A stretch of DNA of 64,000 bases, from assembly GCA_030285985.1 (NCBI GenBank), contig CP127384.1, forward strand, positions 2,468,501 through 2,532,500, read 5' to 3'. A model generated the notes under the pieces. That model saw nothing but the letters and a program-made list of their open reading frames with translations. It did no database searches and was not told the origin of the DNA. Positions 47,986 to 56,778 of the stretch are shown here, piece by piece. How positions within the stretch are numbered: the stretch's first letter is position 1; every line of letters starts with the position of its first letter. A program made the translations under genes and the position numbers. The DNA is from Aquidulcibacter paucihalophilus (GTDB taxonomy: Bacteria > Pseudomonadota > Alphaproteobacteria > Caulobacterales > Caulobacteraceae).

Positions 47986-48933
47986 ATGTCCGCCGCCATC
48001 GAGACAACCGAACTCACCCGGCGCTTCAAACGCCATCTGGCGGTGGATGCCGTGTCGATGACCGTGCCGGAGCAGGCCGTCTACGGCTTCCTGGGCCGCA
48101 ACGGGGCCGGCAAGACGACGACGCTGAAGATGCTGCTGGGCCTGATCCGGCCGAGCGGCGGCACGGCGCGGATCTGCGGCGTCGATGTCGGCGGCGACCG
48201 GCTGGGCGCGGCGCGCAAGGTCGGGGCCCTGCTGGAGGCGCACGGTTTCTACGGAAACCTGTCCGGGCGGGAGAACCTGGACCTGACCCGTTGCCTGGTC
48301 GGCCTGCCCCGGACCGAGATCGATCGCGTACTGGAGGTGGTTGAGATGTCCGAACACGCCGGGCGGCGTGTCTCCGACTATTCGCTGGGCATGCGCCAGC
48401 GGCTGGGGCTGGCCCGGGCCATGCTGGGGGCACCGCCGGTGCTGATCCTCGACGAGCCGACCAACGGGCTGGATCCGGACGGCATCGCCGACATGCGCCG
48501 CTTGCTCGGCGAACTGCCGGCCCGGACCGGGGCGACGGTGCTGCTGTCCAGCCACCTGCTGGGGGAAATCGAACAGACGGCGACCCATGTGGGCATCATC
48601 CATCAGGGCCGGCTGGTCCTGGAGGGCGAACTCGCCCGGCTCAAGGCCGAGCTGGCGCCGGAGATTGCGGTCGAGACCGACGACCCGGCGCGCGCGGCCG
48701 AACTGGCTGCGTCGCGGGGGTTCACCGTGGCGCGGTCAACCGACCGGGTCGTGGCCAGCCTCAAGCCCGGCGAGGACGCCCGCGCAGCCGCCGCCGCCCT
48801 GAACCGCGCCCTCGTCGAAGCCGACATCGCCGTCTTCGCCATCGGACCGCGCGCCCGGACGCTTGAGGGGATTTATCGCGACGTCTCCGCCCCGCCCCCT
48901 GCCCAACCCCTCATGCAGCCGGAGCACATCTGA
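47986..48933 (+). CDS. ABC-2-type exporter ATP-binding protein
   Basis: The 315-residue ATPase has Walker A GFLGRNGAGKTTTLKMLLGL, signature DYSLGMRQRLGLARAML, Walker B PVLILDEPTNGLDPDG and the switch His in LLSSHLLGEIE. The C-terminal ~90 residues are a regulatory extension common in lantibiotic-immunity or drug exporters. It overlaps the permease start by one base. Confidence 0.93.
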   Translation: MSAAIETTELTRRFKRHLAVDAVSMTVPEQAVYGFLGRNGAGKTTTLKMLLGLIRPSGGTARICGVDVGGDRLGAARKVGALLEAHGFYGNLSGRENLDLTRCLVGLPRTEIDRVLEVVEMSEHAGRRVSDYSLGMRQRLGLARAMLGAPPVLILDEPTNGLDPDGIADMRRLLGELPARTGATVLLSSHLLGEIEQTATHVGIIHQGRLVLEGELARLKAELAPEIAVETDDPARAAELAASRGFTVARSTDRVVASLKPGEDARAAAAALNRALVEADIAVFAIGPRARTLEGIYRDVSAPPPAQPLMQPEHI

Positions 48934-49673
48934 TGTCCGCCGCCCCCTTTTTCGCGCCCTTCGCGGTCGAGGCCCGCAAGCTGAACCGTTCGCTGGCGGC
49001 CCTGCTCGCGGTCGCCGCACCGTCCCTGATTGCCGTGTTCGGCTTCTTCATGCTTCTGCGGTCCGGCCGGTCGGCGACCTGGGACATGTGGATGACCAGC
49101 GCGGCGGGCGTCTGGGCCTTCTTCATGTTGCCGATGAGCGTGACGGCCCTGACCGCCCTGGTCGCCCATATGGAGCACGGGCCGCGCAGCTGGGACCATC
49201 TGCGCGCCCTGCCCGCACCGCGCTGGCGTCTGTACGCGGCCAAGGCCGTCGCCGTACTGGCTGTCGTGGCCCTGATGAGCGTCGCCACACTGGCGATGAA
49301 CTGGGCGGCGATCAGCCTGGCCGGCGCCATCAAGCCGGAGTTCGCCGCCACGGGCCCCTTCAACCTGGCGACCTATGCGGAACTGATGGGGAAGATCTTC
49401 CTCGCCAGCCTGCTGATGATCGCCCTGCAGCTCTGGACCGCCCTGCGCTTCGCCAGCTTCGTGCCCGGGCTGGTGCTGGGCATCGGCGGGACCTTCTTCG
49501 CCGTCGTCGCCACCTCGGCGAAGGAGGGCGTGTTCCTGCCGTGGCAGATGCCCGTGAACATGATGGCGTCAGACGCCTGGCGGGTTAACACCGCCCTTGG
49601 ACTGGGCTGCGGGCTCGGCCTGGTCGCCCTGATCCTGATGACGATCCACCTGTCCCGGCGGGAAGTGCTGTGA
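48933..49673 (+). CDS. ABC-2-type permease
   Basis: The 246-residue protein has six membrane helices and the ABC-2 permease outline (FAVEARKLNRSLAALLAVAA near the N-terminus, HMEHGPRSWDHLRALPAPRW after helix 2, the conserved coupling segment). It resembles the permeases of bacitracin/lantibiotic self-protection exporters. Together with the ATPase it forms a minimal exporter; no peptide synthesis genes are near, so the substrate is unknown. Confidence 0.88.
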   Translation: MSAAPFFAPFAVEARKLNRSLAALLAVAAPSLIAVFGFFMLLRSGRSATWDMWMTSAAGVWAFFMLPMSVTALTALVAHMEHGPRSWDHLRALPAPRWRLYAAKAVAVLAVVALMSVATLAMNWAAISLAGAIKPEFAATGPFNLATYAELMGKIFLASLLMIALQLWTALRFASFVPGLVLGIGGTFFAVVATSAKEGVFLPWQMPVNMMASDAWRVNTALGLGCGLGLVALILMTIHLSRREVL

Positions 49674-49753
49674 CGATCCATCCCGCCGCATGAGGCGGGC
49701 CAGCGACACCCGGCCCGTGGTAGGCAGGATCATGGACGTTCGGAGCCTCCCCC

Positions 49754-50182
49754 ATGCGTGAAGACGGCCCGGCCCCCGCCAGGAGCTGCGGCGATTGCGG
49801 CCTGTGCTGCAAGCTGATGGGCGTGACCGCGCTGGACAAGCCGTCGGGCAAATGGTGCAGGCATTTCAGCAAGTCCGCCGGCTGCGCCATCTATGAAGAC
49901 CGGCCTGCCGACTGCCGCGTCTTCAACTGCCTGTGGCTGCTGACCGATGCGCTGGACGAAAGCTGGAAGCCGACCACCGCCGGCTTCGTCCTGCACAGCG
50001 AACAGGGCGGTGCGCGGCTGGTGGTGGAATGCGACGCCGCCCGGCCGCACGACTGGCGGCGCGAGCCCTATCAGGCGACGCTGCGCCGCTGGGCCGCCGC
50101 GCCCGGGCAGGAGGTGCTGGTCTTCGTCGGCGCGCGCGGCGTGCGTCTGGGTGACCCGGACACAGTGGTCCGCCGGGTCTGA
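49754..50182 (+). CDS. cysteine-cluster protein (YkgJ/zinc- or iron-chelating type)
   Basis: The 142-residue protein has the CxxCxxCC-type cluster SCGDCGLCCKLMGVTALDKP, then KWCRHFSKSAGCAIYEDRPA and DCRVFNCLW, giving eight conserved cysteines that bind metal. The C-terminal half is a compact beta-rich region. The exact reaction is unknown. It ends 8 bp before the convergent proline-rich protein gene. Confidence 0.85.
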   Translation: MREDGPAPARSCGDCGLCCKLMGVTALDKPSGKWCRHFSKSAGCAIYEDRPADCRVFNCLWLLTDALDESWKPTTAGFVLHSEQGGARLVVECDAARPHDWRREPYQATLRRWAAAPGQEVLVFVGARGVRLGDPDTVVRRV

Positions 50183-50189
50183 GGTCGCG

Positions 50190-51206
50190 CTAGCGGACGT
50201 CGACCGACTGGGCGATCTGTTCGGCCAGGTCGCGATCGGCGCCGTCCAGACTCATGGTCCAGACGTGGACTTCGCGCGGCGTGGCCGTCCGCTGGAACAG
50301 GTGCTCCACCGCATGGCGAACGCCGTCCTCGGTCGAGAGGATGGAGGCGCGTCCGGCGGCCTCGACCATCTGGCCGCTGTAGATCGGGAACTGCGACGCC
50401 GGGCCGGCATAGACCATCACGAACGACTGGCCCCCGCGCCGGATCGTATAGATGCGGAAGTCCGGACCCGGACGGCCGGTGACGATCTCGAAGCCCGGCG
50501 GCAGGTCGGCGGTGAACGGCAGGGCCGCACGGGCGGCGCTGTCCAGAACGGTGACGGCCGGAGCGGCGGGAGCAGCGGGCGGCGCGGTGACGACCTCCAG
50601 AGGGACCGTAGGCGCCGGAGCCGGGGGCGCGCCCGGCGGCGTGAAAGGCGCAGAAGGCGGCAAGACAGGGCTGGGCAGGGAAGATCCCGGCGGCGTGATC
50701 GGCGCCATCCTCGGCTGGGGCGCGGGTGTGGTGGGTATCGGGGTCAACCGCGGTGTGATCCCGCCGGGCGGAGGGGTGAAGGGTGCTGACGGCGGCAGGA
50801 CCGGGGTCGGCGCGACGGAACGCACTGGCGGCGCAGGCGTCGGTGCGGGAACCGGGGCAGGCGCGGCAGCAGGCGGCGCGACCGTCGTCGCCGACGCCGG
50901 AGCAGTCTCGGGAGCCGGAGCGGGCGCCGGGGCCAGATAGACCGCCGGGGCCGGCGGACCGCTGTTCAGGTCACGGGTCAGGCTGCTGACGGGCGGTGCG
51001 GGCGCGGCCGGAGTCTGGGCCGGTGGAGTCTGGGCCGGTGGAGTCTGGGCCGGTGGAGTCTGGGCCGGTGGAGTCTGGGCCGGTGGAGTCTGGGCCGGTG
51101 GAGTCTGGGCCGGTGGAGTCTGGGCCGGTGGAGTCTGGGCCGGTGGAGTCTGGGCGTGCGCGGCTCCGGCGAGCAGCAGGGCGGCGGCGGCAACGAGCAT
51201 TTTCAT
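50190..51206 (-). CDS. proline-rich periplasmic protein with QTPPA repeats
   Basis: From ATG 51206 the product is 338 residues: a signal peptide (MKMLVAAAALLLAGAAHA), nine QTPPA repeats, a Pro/Ala/Val-rich spacer to about residue 225 with two copies of PVLPPSAPFTPP, and a globular C-terminal domain (LPPGFEIVTGRPGPDFRIYT, then IRRGGQSFVMVYAGPASQFP). The start at 51323 would read through the DUF2474-like gene. It lies 17 bp after that small gene on the same strand, so it may be the last gene of the cydAB transcript. No family recognised. Confidence 0.75.
   Translation of the reverse strand: MKMLVAAAALLLAGAAHAQTPPAQTPPAQTPPAQTPPAQTPPAQTPPAQTPPAQTPPAQTPPAQTPAAPAPPVSSLTRDLNSGPPAPAVYLAPAPAPAPETAPASATTVAPPAAAPAPVPAPTPAPPVRSVAPTPVLPPSAPFTPPPGGITPRLTPIPTTPAPQPRMAPITPPGSSLPSPVLPPSAPFTPPGAPPAPAPTVPLEVVTAPPAAPAAPAVTVLDSAARAALPFTADLPPGFEIVTGRPGPDFRIYTIRRGGQSFVMVYAGPASQFPIYSGQMVEAAGRASILSTEDGVRHAVEHLFQRTATPREVHVWTMSLDGADRDLAEQIAQSVDVR
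51013..51147. repeat. nine perfect 15-bp tandem repeats (QTPPA codons)
   Basis: The 15-bp unit GTCTGGGCCGGTGGA occurs nine times head to tail without a base change and encodes QTPPA on the minus strand; a tenth, partial unit follows at 51148. Identity between copies indicates recent expansion or repeated conversion, and copy number probably varies between strains. As the unit is a multiple of three, changes keep the reading frame. Confidence 0.95.
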
Positions 51207-51223
51207 GGGACGACAATCCCCCC

Positions 51224-51370
51224 TCAACCCGCGAACGGCAAGGCCCTGAGCACATAGGCGACGATGGCCGTCACGGTCGAGGCGGCCACGGCCAGCCCCG
51301 CGAACCAGGCCAGCCGCTTCCACAACGGGCCGGGCGCCTCTTCGGTTTCAGGCGGAGGTACGGGCTCAAT
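51224..51370 (-). CDS. small DUF2474/CydX-like membrane protein after cydB
   Basis: An unlisted open frame starts in the cydB stop region and runs to TGA 51224-51226. Read from ATT 51370 it gives 48 residues: an acidic Pro-rich start, LWKRLAWFAGLAVAASTVTA (aromatic/basic start of one membrane helix) and a short tail ending LPFAG. L-W-K-R-L-x-W-F followed by one helix is the DUF2474 pattern found directly after cydB in many alphaproteobacteria. No ATG or GTG is available; TTG 51325 would give 33 residues. It probably stabilises the oxidase like CydX. Confidence 0.7.
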   Translation of the reverse strand: MEPVPPPETEEAPGPLWKRLAWFAGLAVAASTVTAIVAYVLRALPFAG

Positions 51371-52397
51371 GATGATAGCCGGACTCCGTGTCGACCTTGC
51401 CGCGGAACACCCAGTAGACCCAGGCCGTGTAGCCGAGGATGGCCGGCAGGATCGCGACCGTGCCCACCAGCATCAGGCCCAGCGCGTTGTCCGGCGCCGC
51501 CGCCTGACGGAAGTCGAGGGCGTAGGGCACGACATAGGGCATGAAGCTGACGGCCAGGCCGAAATAGCCGGACAGGAAGACGACGAGCGCGCCGATGAAC
51601 GGCCAGAGATGCGAGCCCTTGCGCGCCATGACGAAGATCGCCGCTAGGCCCGCCAGACCCAGCGCCGGAATGGCCAGGCGCGGCAGGAGCATGTCCCAGG
51701 CGATCTGCACCTCGGCCGTATCGATCCCCCAGCGCATGCCGATGCGGTGGTGAACCAGCAGGGTGGCGACACTCACCGCAGCCAGCAGGAAGGCCACCGC
51801 GGCCGCCGATATCAGGCTCCAGCGACGGGCGTCGCCGTGCAGGTTGTCCCTGGTCTTCATCATCAGCCAGGTCCCGCCGAGCAGGGCGTAGCCCGCGACG
51901 ATCCCCGCCGAGACCAGCAGGGTGTAGGGCGTAAGCCAGTCGAACGGCCCGCCGGCGAAGCGGTCGTTCTCGACCGTCACCCCCTGGATGAAGCCGCCGA
52001 GGATCAGGCCCTGGGCGACCGCGGTCAGGATGGAGCCGCCGGCGAACATCTGGGTCCAGAATTTGCGGCCGCGATTGCGGGCGCGGAAGCGGAACTCGAA
52101 CGCCACGCCGCGCAGGATCAGCCCGGCCAGCATCAGCAGGACCGGCAGGTAGAAGGCGGGCATCAGCACTGAATAGGCCACCGGGAAGGCCGCCAGCAGG
52201 CCGCCGCCGCCCAGCACCAGCCAGGTCTCGTTGCCGTCCCAGACGGGCGCGACCGTATTCATCATCACGTCCCGGTCTTCCTTCGATCTCGCGAAGGGAA
52301 ACAGGATGCCGATGCCCAGGTCGAAGCCATCAAGGGTGACATAGAGCAGGACGGCTGTGGCGATCAGCCCGGCCCAGATCAGTGGCAGGTCCAGCAT
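51366..52397 (-). CDS. cydB: cytochrome bd-type quinol oxidase subunit II
   Basis: The true start is ATG 52397 in an ATGA overlap with cydA; a longer frame to 53021 is a read-through inside cydA. The 343-residue polytopic protein begins MLDLPLIWAGLIATAVLLYV followed by TLDGFDLGIGILFPFA, the CydB signature, and has NTVAPVWDGNETWLVLGGGG. It forms the oxidase with CydA, transferring electrons from quinol to oxygen. Confidence 0.95.
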   Translation of the reverse strand: MLDLPLIWAGLIATAVLLYVTLDGFDLGIGILFPFARSKEDRDVMMNTVAPVWDGNETWLVLGGGGLLAAFPVAYSVLMPAFYLPVLLMLAGLILRGVAFEFRFRARNRGRKFWTQMFAGGSILTAVAQGLILGGFIQGVTVENDRFAGGPFDWLTPYTLLVSAGIVAGYALLGGTWLMMKTRDNLHGDARRWSLISAAAVAFLLAAVSVATLLVHHRIGMRWGIDTAEVQIAWDMLLPRLAIPALGLAGLAAIFVMARKGSHLWPFIGALVVFLSGYFGLAVSFMPYVVPYALDFRQAAAPDNALGLMLVGTVAILPAILGYTAWVYWVFRGKVDTESGYHH

Positions 52398-53815
52398 CAG
52401 GCGTCTCCCGGCGTGGTGTCTTCGGGAGCCTTGGCCAGCGGCGATCCCGGTGCCCGATCTCCGCGCGGTGCGTGTTCGGCCAGGGCCGCAACCGGCCCCT
52501 CGGCCATGAGCCGGAGGATGAAGAGAGCCCCGGCCGTGAACACAACCGAATAGACCACGACATAGGCGATGAGACTGGTCGCGACCTCGCCGGCGGTGAC
52601 GGGCGAAACGGCATCCCGCGTCTTCAGCACGCCATAGACAACCCACGGCTGGCGACCGACCTCGGTGACCATCCAGCCGGCGAGCACGGCGATGAAACCG
52701 GACGGGCCCATGGCCACGCAGAAGCGCAGGAACCACGGCGTCTCGAACAGTTTGCGACGCCAGATCAGGAACGCGCCCGCCGTCCCGAGGACGATCATCA
52801 GCAGGCCCAGGCCCACCATGATGCGGAAGCCGAAGAAGGGAATGAAGGGCGGCGGCTGATCCTCGCGCGGCCAGGCGTCCAGACCCTGGATCACCTCGTC
52901 GCGCGGCAGGTTCTGGACGGCGTTGCCCAGCCCCGGGATCGAGACCTCGAAATGGTTCTTCTGCGCATCCCGATCGGGGATGCCGAACAGATGCAGCGGC
53001 TGGTCGGACCGGGTCTCCCAATAGCCTTCGATCGCCGCCGTCTTGGACGGCTGGTATTTGTGCGTCACCTCGCCGGACAGGTGGCCGGCGACCAGTTGCA
53101 GGGGTGCGAGGACCGCGACCAGCCCGACCGCCATGACGAGCGCGATCCGGCTCTCGGTCCAGCCCGTGACGGCACCCTTCGCCCGGTCCTTGAGCACATG
53201 GAAGGCCGAAACCGCCCCGACCACCAGACCGGTGGTCAGGAAGGCCGCCAGCAGCATGTGGGCCAGCCGGGTGGGCAGGCTGGGATTGAAGATGACGGCC
53301 ATGAAATCCGTGGCGCGAAGCGTGCCGTCGGCCAGGGTCTCGAACCCCTGCGGCGTCTGCATCCAGCTGTTGGCCGACAGGATCCAGAAGGCCGAAATGG
53401 TGGTGCCGACCGCGACCAGAACCGTGGCGAGGAAATGCAGCCTCGGCCCGACCTTCTTCCAGCCGAACAGCATGACGCCCAGGAAGGACGCTTCAAGGAA
53501 GAAGGCGGTCAGGACCTCATAGGCGAGCAGGGGTCCGATGACCCCGCCGGTCAGGCGGATGAACTCCGACCAGTTGGTGCCGAACTGGTAGCTGAGCACC
53601 ACGCCGGAGACGACGCCCATGCCGAAGCTGAGAGCGAAGATCTTGACCCAGAACAGGTAGAGGACCTTGAAGGCATCGCGCTTCGTCCAGAGCCACAGCC
53701 CCTCGAGCACGGCCAGAAAAGCCGCCAGCCCGATGGTGAAGGCCGGGAACAGGATGTGGAAGGCGATGGTGAAAGCGAACTGCAATCGCGAAAGCAGCAG
53801 TGCGTCGAGTTCCAC
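52397..53815 (-). CDS. cydA: cytochrome bd-type quinol oxidase subunit I, cyanide-insensitive (CioA) type
   Basis: The 472-residue protein has the haem and quinol motifs LLLSRLQFAFTIAFHILFPA (His19 region), FWVKIFALSFGMGVVSGVVL and EVGRQPWVVYGVLKTRDAVS. The Q-loop is short, as in the cyanide-insensitive CioA group, which agrees with the downstream DUF2474-like gene. It binds haems b and d or b in the inner membrane and gives respiration at low oxygen or in the presence of inhibitors. Upstream, 92 bp separate it from the histidine kinase gene. Confidence 0.95.
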   Translation of the reverse strand: MELDALLLSRLQFAFTIAFHILFPAFTIGLAAFLAVLEGLWLWTKRDAFKVLYLFWVKIFALSFGMGVVSGVVLSYQFGTNWSEFIRLTGGVIGPLLAYEVLTAFFLEASFLGVMLFGWKKVGPRLHFLATVLVAVGTTISAFWILSANSWMQTPQGFETLADGTLRATDFMAVIFNPSLPTRLAHMLLAAFLTTGLVVGAVSAFHVLKDRAKGAVTGWTESRIALVMAVGLVAVLAPLQLVAGHLSGEVTHKYQPSKTAAIEGYWETRSDQPLHLFGIPDRDAQKNHFEVSIPGLGNAVQNLPRDEVIQGLDAWPREDQPPPFIPFFGFRIMVGLGLLMIVLGTAGAFLIWRRKLFETPWFLRFCVAMGPSGFIAVLAGWMVTEVGRQPWVVYGVLKTRDAVSPVTAGEVATSLIAYVVVYSVVFTAGALFILRLMAEGPVAALAEHAPRGDRAPGSPLAKAPEDTTPGDA

Positions 53816-53907
53816 AGCGGTTGGTCCTCACAGGGTCGGGGGGCTTGTCCTGCGCCCCGGTCCGGCCCGTGTCCATGCACCATCCGCCGCGCGGCGGAAC
53901 GCCGCGA

Positions 53908-55590
53908 TCAGGCCGCCGGAAGTTCGACCCAGAAGGTGGCACCCTCGCCGGGTGCCGAGGTCACGCCGATGGAACCACCCTGCAACTCGACCAGCCGCTT
54001 GGCCAGGGCCAGGCCGATGCCGTGCCCCTCGACCGTCGAACGTTCGAGGCCGAGCCGATTGAAGGGTTCGAACAACTGGGTCTGCTTTTCGGCCGACAGG
54101 CCGCCGCCTCGGTCGATAACCTCAATCCGGACGCCGTCGTAGACCTTGCTGGCGCGGAAGATGACCACCCCGCCGGCACCCCCGTATTTGACGGCATTGG
54201 AGGCGAGGTTGGCGATCACCTGGGTCAGGCGCTGGGAGTCTGCGAGCGCGACCAGGCCGTCGCCTTCGCTGATCACGTCCAGCCGGATTCCGTGGGCGTC
54301 CGCCCGGAGCGCCGTCGTCCGGCGGACATCCTCGAGCACGCCGGGCACATCGGTCGGCCGCAGCTCGACCTTGACCGCGCCGGACTCGGCGCGGGCGACG
54401 TCCAGCAGGTCATGCGCCAGGGCCTCGACCTGCCGGGCGGTCTTGACCAGCATGTCCGCCATCTCGGCCTGGGTCTCCGAGACGGGGCCCAGTTGACCGG
54501 CCTTCCACAGCTCGCCGATGCCGATCACACCGCCGACGGGGCTCTTGATCTCATGGGCGACGTTGGCGAGCAGGCGCGACTTGGCCTCGGACGCCTTTTC
54601 GGCACGGACCCGACCCAACCGGGCCCGGTCGGCGAAGCGGTCGCGCTCTTCCAGCAGGGCGGCGACGAGCATGATCGGCAAATAGCCGAACAGCACGAGC
54701 AGCTGGGCCATCAGGGCCCGGTCGGCGCCCTCGAACGCCACGGCATAAGGACCGAAGCCTCGCATGCTGCCGCCGACAGCCAGTATGGAAATGATGATCA
54801 GCGCCGCAGTCACCCCGAGCATGCGGAGTCTGACGGCGATCAGCAGCAGCACCGGCATGGTGACGAAGCCGATCGGCAGAAGCTGCTGCGAGAAGACGGC
54901 GTAGCAAAGGCCTGTCAGCCCGCCCAGCAGGACCACGGCCTCGATGGCCCGGGCAGGGACGCGGTAGCGGGCGATTTCCCGCCTGTTCAGAGCCAGGCCA
55001 AAGCTCGACAGAACGGCGATGCTGAGCGCATGACCGAACCACCAGGTCTGGGCGGAGGCCATAAAATCAGCACCGGTCATCCACCACAGCATGCCGCTGG
55101 CGAACACCGCCGCGGGGATGGGGGCGATGACGGCGGCCGCCAGCAGGAAGCGGCAGGCGCCCTGCACAGAAGCCAGATTCAGGGTCGGGGCGAACCGCCG
55201 CGCCAGCAGAACGGCGAGGCAGATCTCCAGCATGTTGGCGACGGTGAACATCACCGTCAGCCCGATGGAGTTGCCAGCCAGCAACTCGCCGGCCGCGATC
55301 CCGGCAGCAATCAAACCGCCGAAAGACAGGTCATAGAGCTGGCCCCGCGACGTTCGCAGCCAGACAGCGACCGCGACCCCGGCCGCTCCCCAGAGCGCCG
55401 CCACTACGCCGGCGGACCGCGCAAATGTCAGGGACAGAACCACCAGAACCAGGACGGCCATGGCTGTGAAGATGGGTGCCATCGGCTGACCGAGGCCCGC
55501 CGGGCGCCCGGCGGCGCGCGCTATCGTCTTCGCCGCAACTTCGGCGCCGACGACGGGCTCAAGCGGGTCGAGCGCGCGGCTCATGGTCAT
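53908..55590 (-). CDS. MASE1-like membrane sensor histidine kinase
   Basis: The 560-residue kinase has eight to ten N-terminal helices with a MASE1-like pattern (VANMLEICLAVLLARRFAPT; TWWFGHALSIAVLSSFGLAL). The kinase core has the H-box VAHEIKSPVGGVIGIGELW, N-box NLASNAVKYGG, G-box DRGGGLSAEKQTQLFEPFNR and the glycine-rich GHGIGLALAKRLVELQGG. No response regulator is adjacent. It precedes cydA on the same strand and could respond to membrane or respiratory state, but this is not shown. Confidence 0.88.
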   Translation of the reverse strand: MTMSRALDPLEPVVGAEVAAKTIARAAGRPAGLGQPMAPIFTAMAVLVLVVLSLTFARSAGVVAALWGAAGVAVAVWLRTSRGQLYDLSFGGLIAAGIAAGELLAGNSIGLTVMFTVANMLEICLAVLLARRFAPTLNLASVQGACRFLLAAAVIAPIPAAVFASGMLWWMTGADFMASAQTWWFGHALSIAVLSSFGLALNRREIARYRVPARAIEAVVLLGGLTGLCYAVFSQQLLPIGFVTMPVLLLIAVRLRMLGVTAALIIISILAVGGSMRGFGPYAVAFEGADRALMAQLLVLFGYLPIMLVAALLEERDRFADRARLGRVRAEKASEAKSRLLANVAHEIKSPVGGVIGIGELWKAGQLGPVSETQAEMADMLVKTARQVEALAHDLLDVARAESGAVKVELRPTDVPGVLEDVRRTTALRADAHGIRLDVISEGDGLVALADSQRLTQVIANLASNAVKYGGAGGVVIFRASKVYDGVRIEVIDRGGGLSAEKQTQLFEPFNRLGLERSTVEGHGIGLALAKRLVELQGGSIGVTSAPGEGATFWVELPAA

Positions 55591-55657
55591 CTACGGGTCC
55601 GAGCGGCGGGATGTCAGCGGACTTCCTAACCCGTCGCATCCTAATATCCCCTGAAGG

Positions 55658-56317
55658 TCAACCGGCTGTGGCGATAGACTGACACAACTCCCGGGCACCC
55701 GCCGCAGGTCCGTCCGGATGGTTCCAGACGGCGGCGCTCACCGCGACAAAGTCGGCCCCGGCCCGCGCCAGGTCCCCGGCAGTGGCAGCGGTGATCCCGC
55801 CGATGGCGACACAGGGGATCTCGACCGTCTCCTGCCAGATGGTCAGGATTTCCGGATCGGGTCGGTGGATCGTCTCCTTGGTCGCGGTCGGGAAGAAGGC
55901 CCCGAAGGCAACATAGTCCGCGCCCGCCTCGGCCGCGTCCATGGCCAGTTCCCGGCTGTCATGACAGGTCACGCCGATCATGGCGTCCCGACCCATCATG
56001 GTCCGCGCCGCACTGACCGTGCCGTCGGACTGCCCCAGATGGACGCCGTCGCAGCCCGATCGCGCCGCCAGATCGGCCCGGTCGTTGAGGATCACGGCCA
56101 CGCCCCGCGACTGCGCCAGGGGCTTCAGTACCGCGACAGCGGCCAGCACGGCCGCATCGTCCGCGTCCTTGAGCCGGATCTGCAGCGCCGCCACGTCACC
56201 CGCGTCCAGGGCCGCCTCGAGGTCGCGCGCAAAGGCGGCGAGATCCGGGATGACCGGGGGTGTGATCAGATAAAGCCGGCAGGGCGGGCGCTCGGGAATG
56301 ACGGGGGGTCTGGCCAT
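55658..56317 (-). CDS. thiE: thiamine phosphate synthase
   Basis: The start is ATG 56317, giving 219 residues with the TIM-barrel start [10 protein letters not shown]. Family motifs: [30 protein letters not shown] followed by [19 protein letters not shown] (with K) and [20 protein letters not shown]. It joins the pyrimidine and thiazole halves of thiamine. A longer frame to 56413 has no sensible N-terminus. It diverges from bfd. Confidence 0.9.
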   Translation of the reverse strand: MARPPVIPERPPCRLYLITPPVIPDLAAFARDLEAALDAGDVAALQIRLKDADDAAVLAAVAVLKPLAQSRGVAVILNDRADLAARSGCDGVHLGQSDGTVSAARTMMGRDAMIGVTCHDSRELAMDAAEAGADYVAFGAFFPTATKETIHRPDPEILTIWQETVEIPCVAIGGITAATAGDLARAGADFVAVSAAVWNHPDGPAAGARELCQSIATAG

Positions 56318-56398
56318 GGCCCGGAAGTGCGACGGATGGACCGATCGGTCAACCGCACACTGCGAACGACTTGCATTCTCCACACGCCAACTGCTATA

Positions 56399-56411
56399 GC
56401 GAACCATTCGC
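56399..56411. promoter_or_regulatory. Fur-like palindrome upstream of bfd
   Basis: GCGAA-CCA-TTCGC is a perfect 5-bp-arm palindrome, extended by A-A to TTCGCAA on the right. It resembles the TTGCGAATNATTCGCAA form of Fur boxes of high-GC alphaproteobacteria and lies 22 bp before the bfd GTG start, the place where iron-bound Fur would block transcription. A second AT-rich ATTCGCA stretch lies at 56645-56651 before bacterioferritin. Confidence 0.5.
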
Positions 56412-56433
56412 AATCAGTCGGGTCCGCCCTTCC

Positions 56434-56619
56434 GTGTACGTCTGCAACTGCAACGGCCTTCGCAAACGTGACGTCGCCGCCGCCATCGAGGCAGGCGCGA
56501 CGCGGCCGCGTGATGTCTTCGCCCGCAACCAGTGCGCCGTGCAATGCGCCCGCTGTGTCTGCGAAATGCGCGAGATGATCCAGGAAACGCGCCAGTCCTT
56601 CGCCATGGCTGCTGAATAG
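56434..56619 (+). CDS. bfd: bacterioferritin-associated ferredoxin
   Basis: The start is GTG 56434, which gives a 61-residue protein beginning at the conserved YVCNCNG motif. The four [2Fe-2S] ligands match E. coli Bfd by position: Cys4, Cys6, Cys38 and Cys41 (QCARC), with extra Cys34 and Cys43 in CAVQCARCVCEM. Bfd reduces the haem of bacterioferritin so that stored iron can be released. Bacterioferritin follows on the same strand 159 bp later. A Fur-like palindrome precedes it. Confidence 0.88.
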   Translation: MYVCNCNGLRKRDVAAAIEAGATRPRDVFARNQCAVQCARCVCEMREMIQETRQSFAMAAE

Positions 56620-56671
56620 TCCCTGCCCTCCCTCACGGGAGATTCATTCGCATTTTCAATGTCGTGAGAAG

Positions 56672-56687
56672 TGTTCGCAGGTGAACA
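56672..56687. promoter_or_regulatory. inverted repeat upstream of bacterioferritin
   Basis: TGTTC-GCAGGT-GAACA has perfect 5-bp arms with a 6-bp spacer, about 90 bp before the bfr start. The sequence between bfd and bfr (159 bp) is AT-richer than its surroundings and may hold a second promoter. No named operator is matched. Confidence 0.35.
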
Positions 56688-56778
56688 TTTCCCGGTTTTG
56701 CGTGTTAAGACAGGCGCTCACAGACGGTGATTCATGACGGTCGGGCTGACCGCCGCGCCGCTGACGGAAAGAATGACG

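Noticed and set aside
51013-51147. CRISPR array
   Set aside because: The units are contiguous 15-mers without spacers and lie in a coding region.
50996-51544. plus-strand frame with repeated VESGP
   Set aside because: It is the antisense of the QTPPA repeats.
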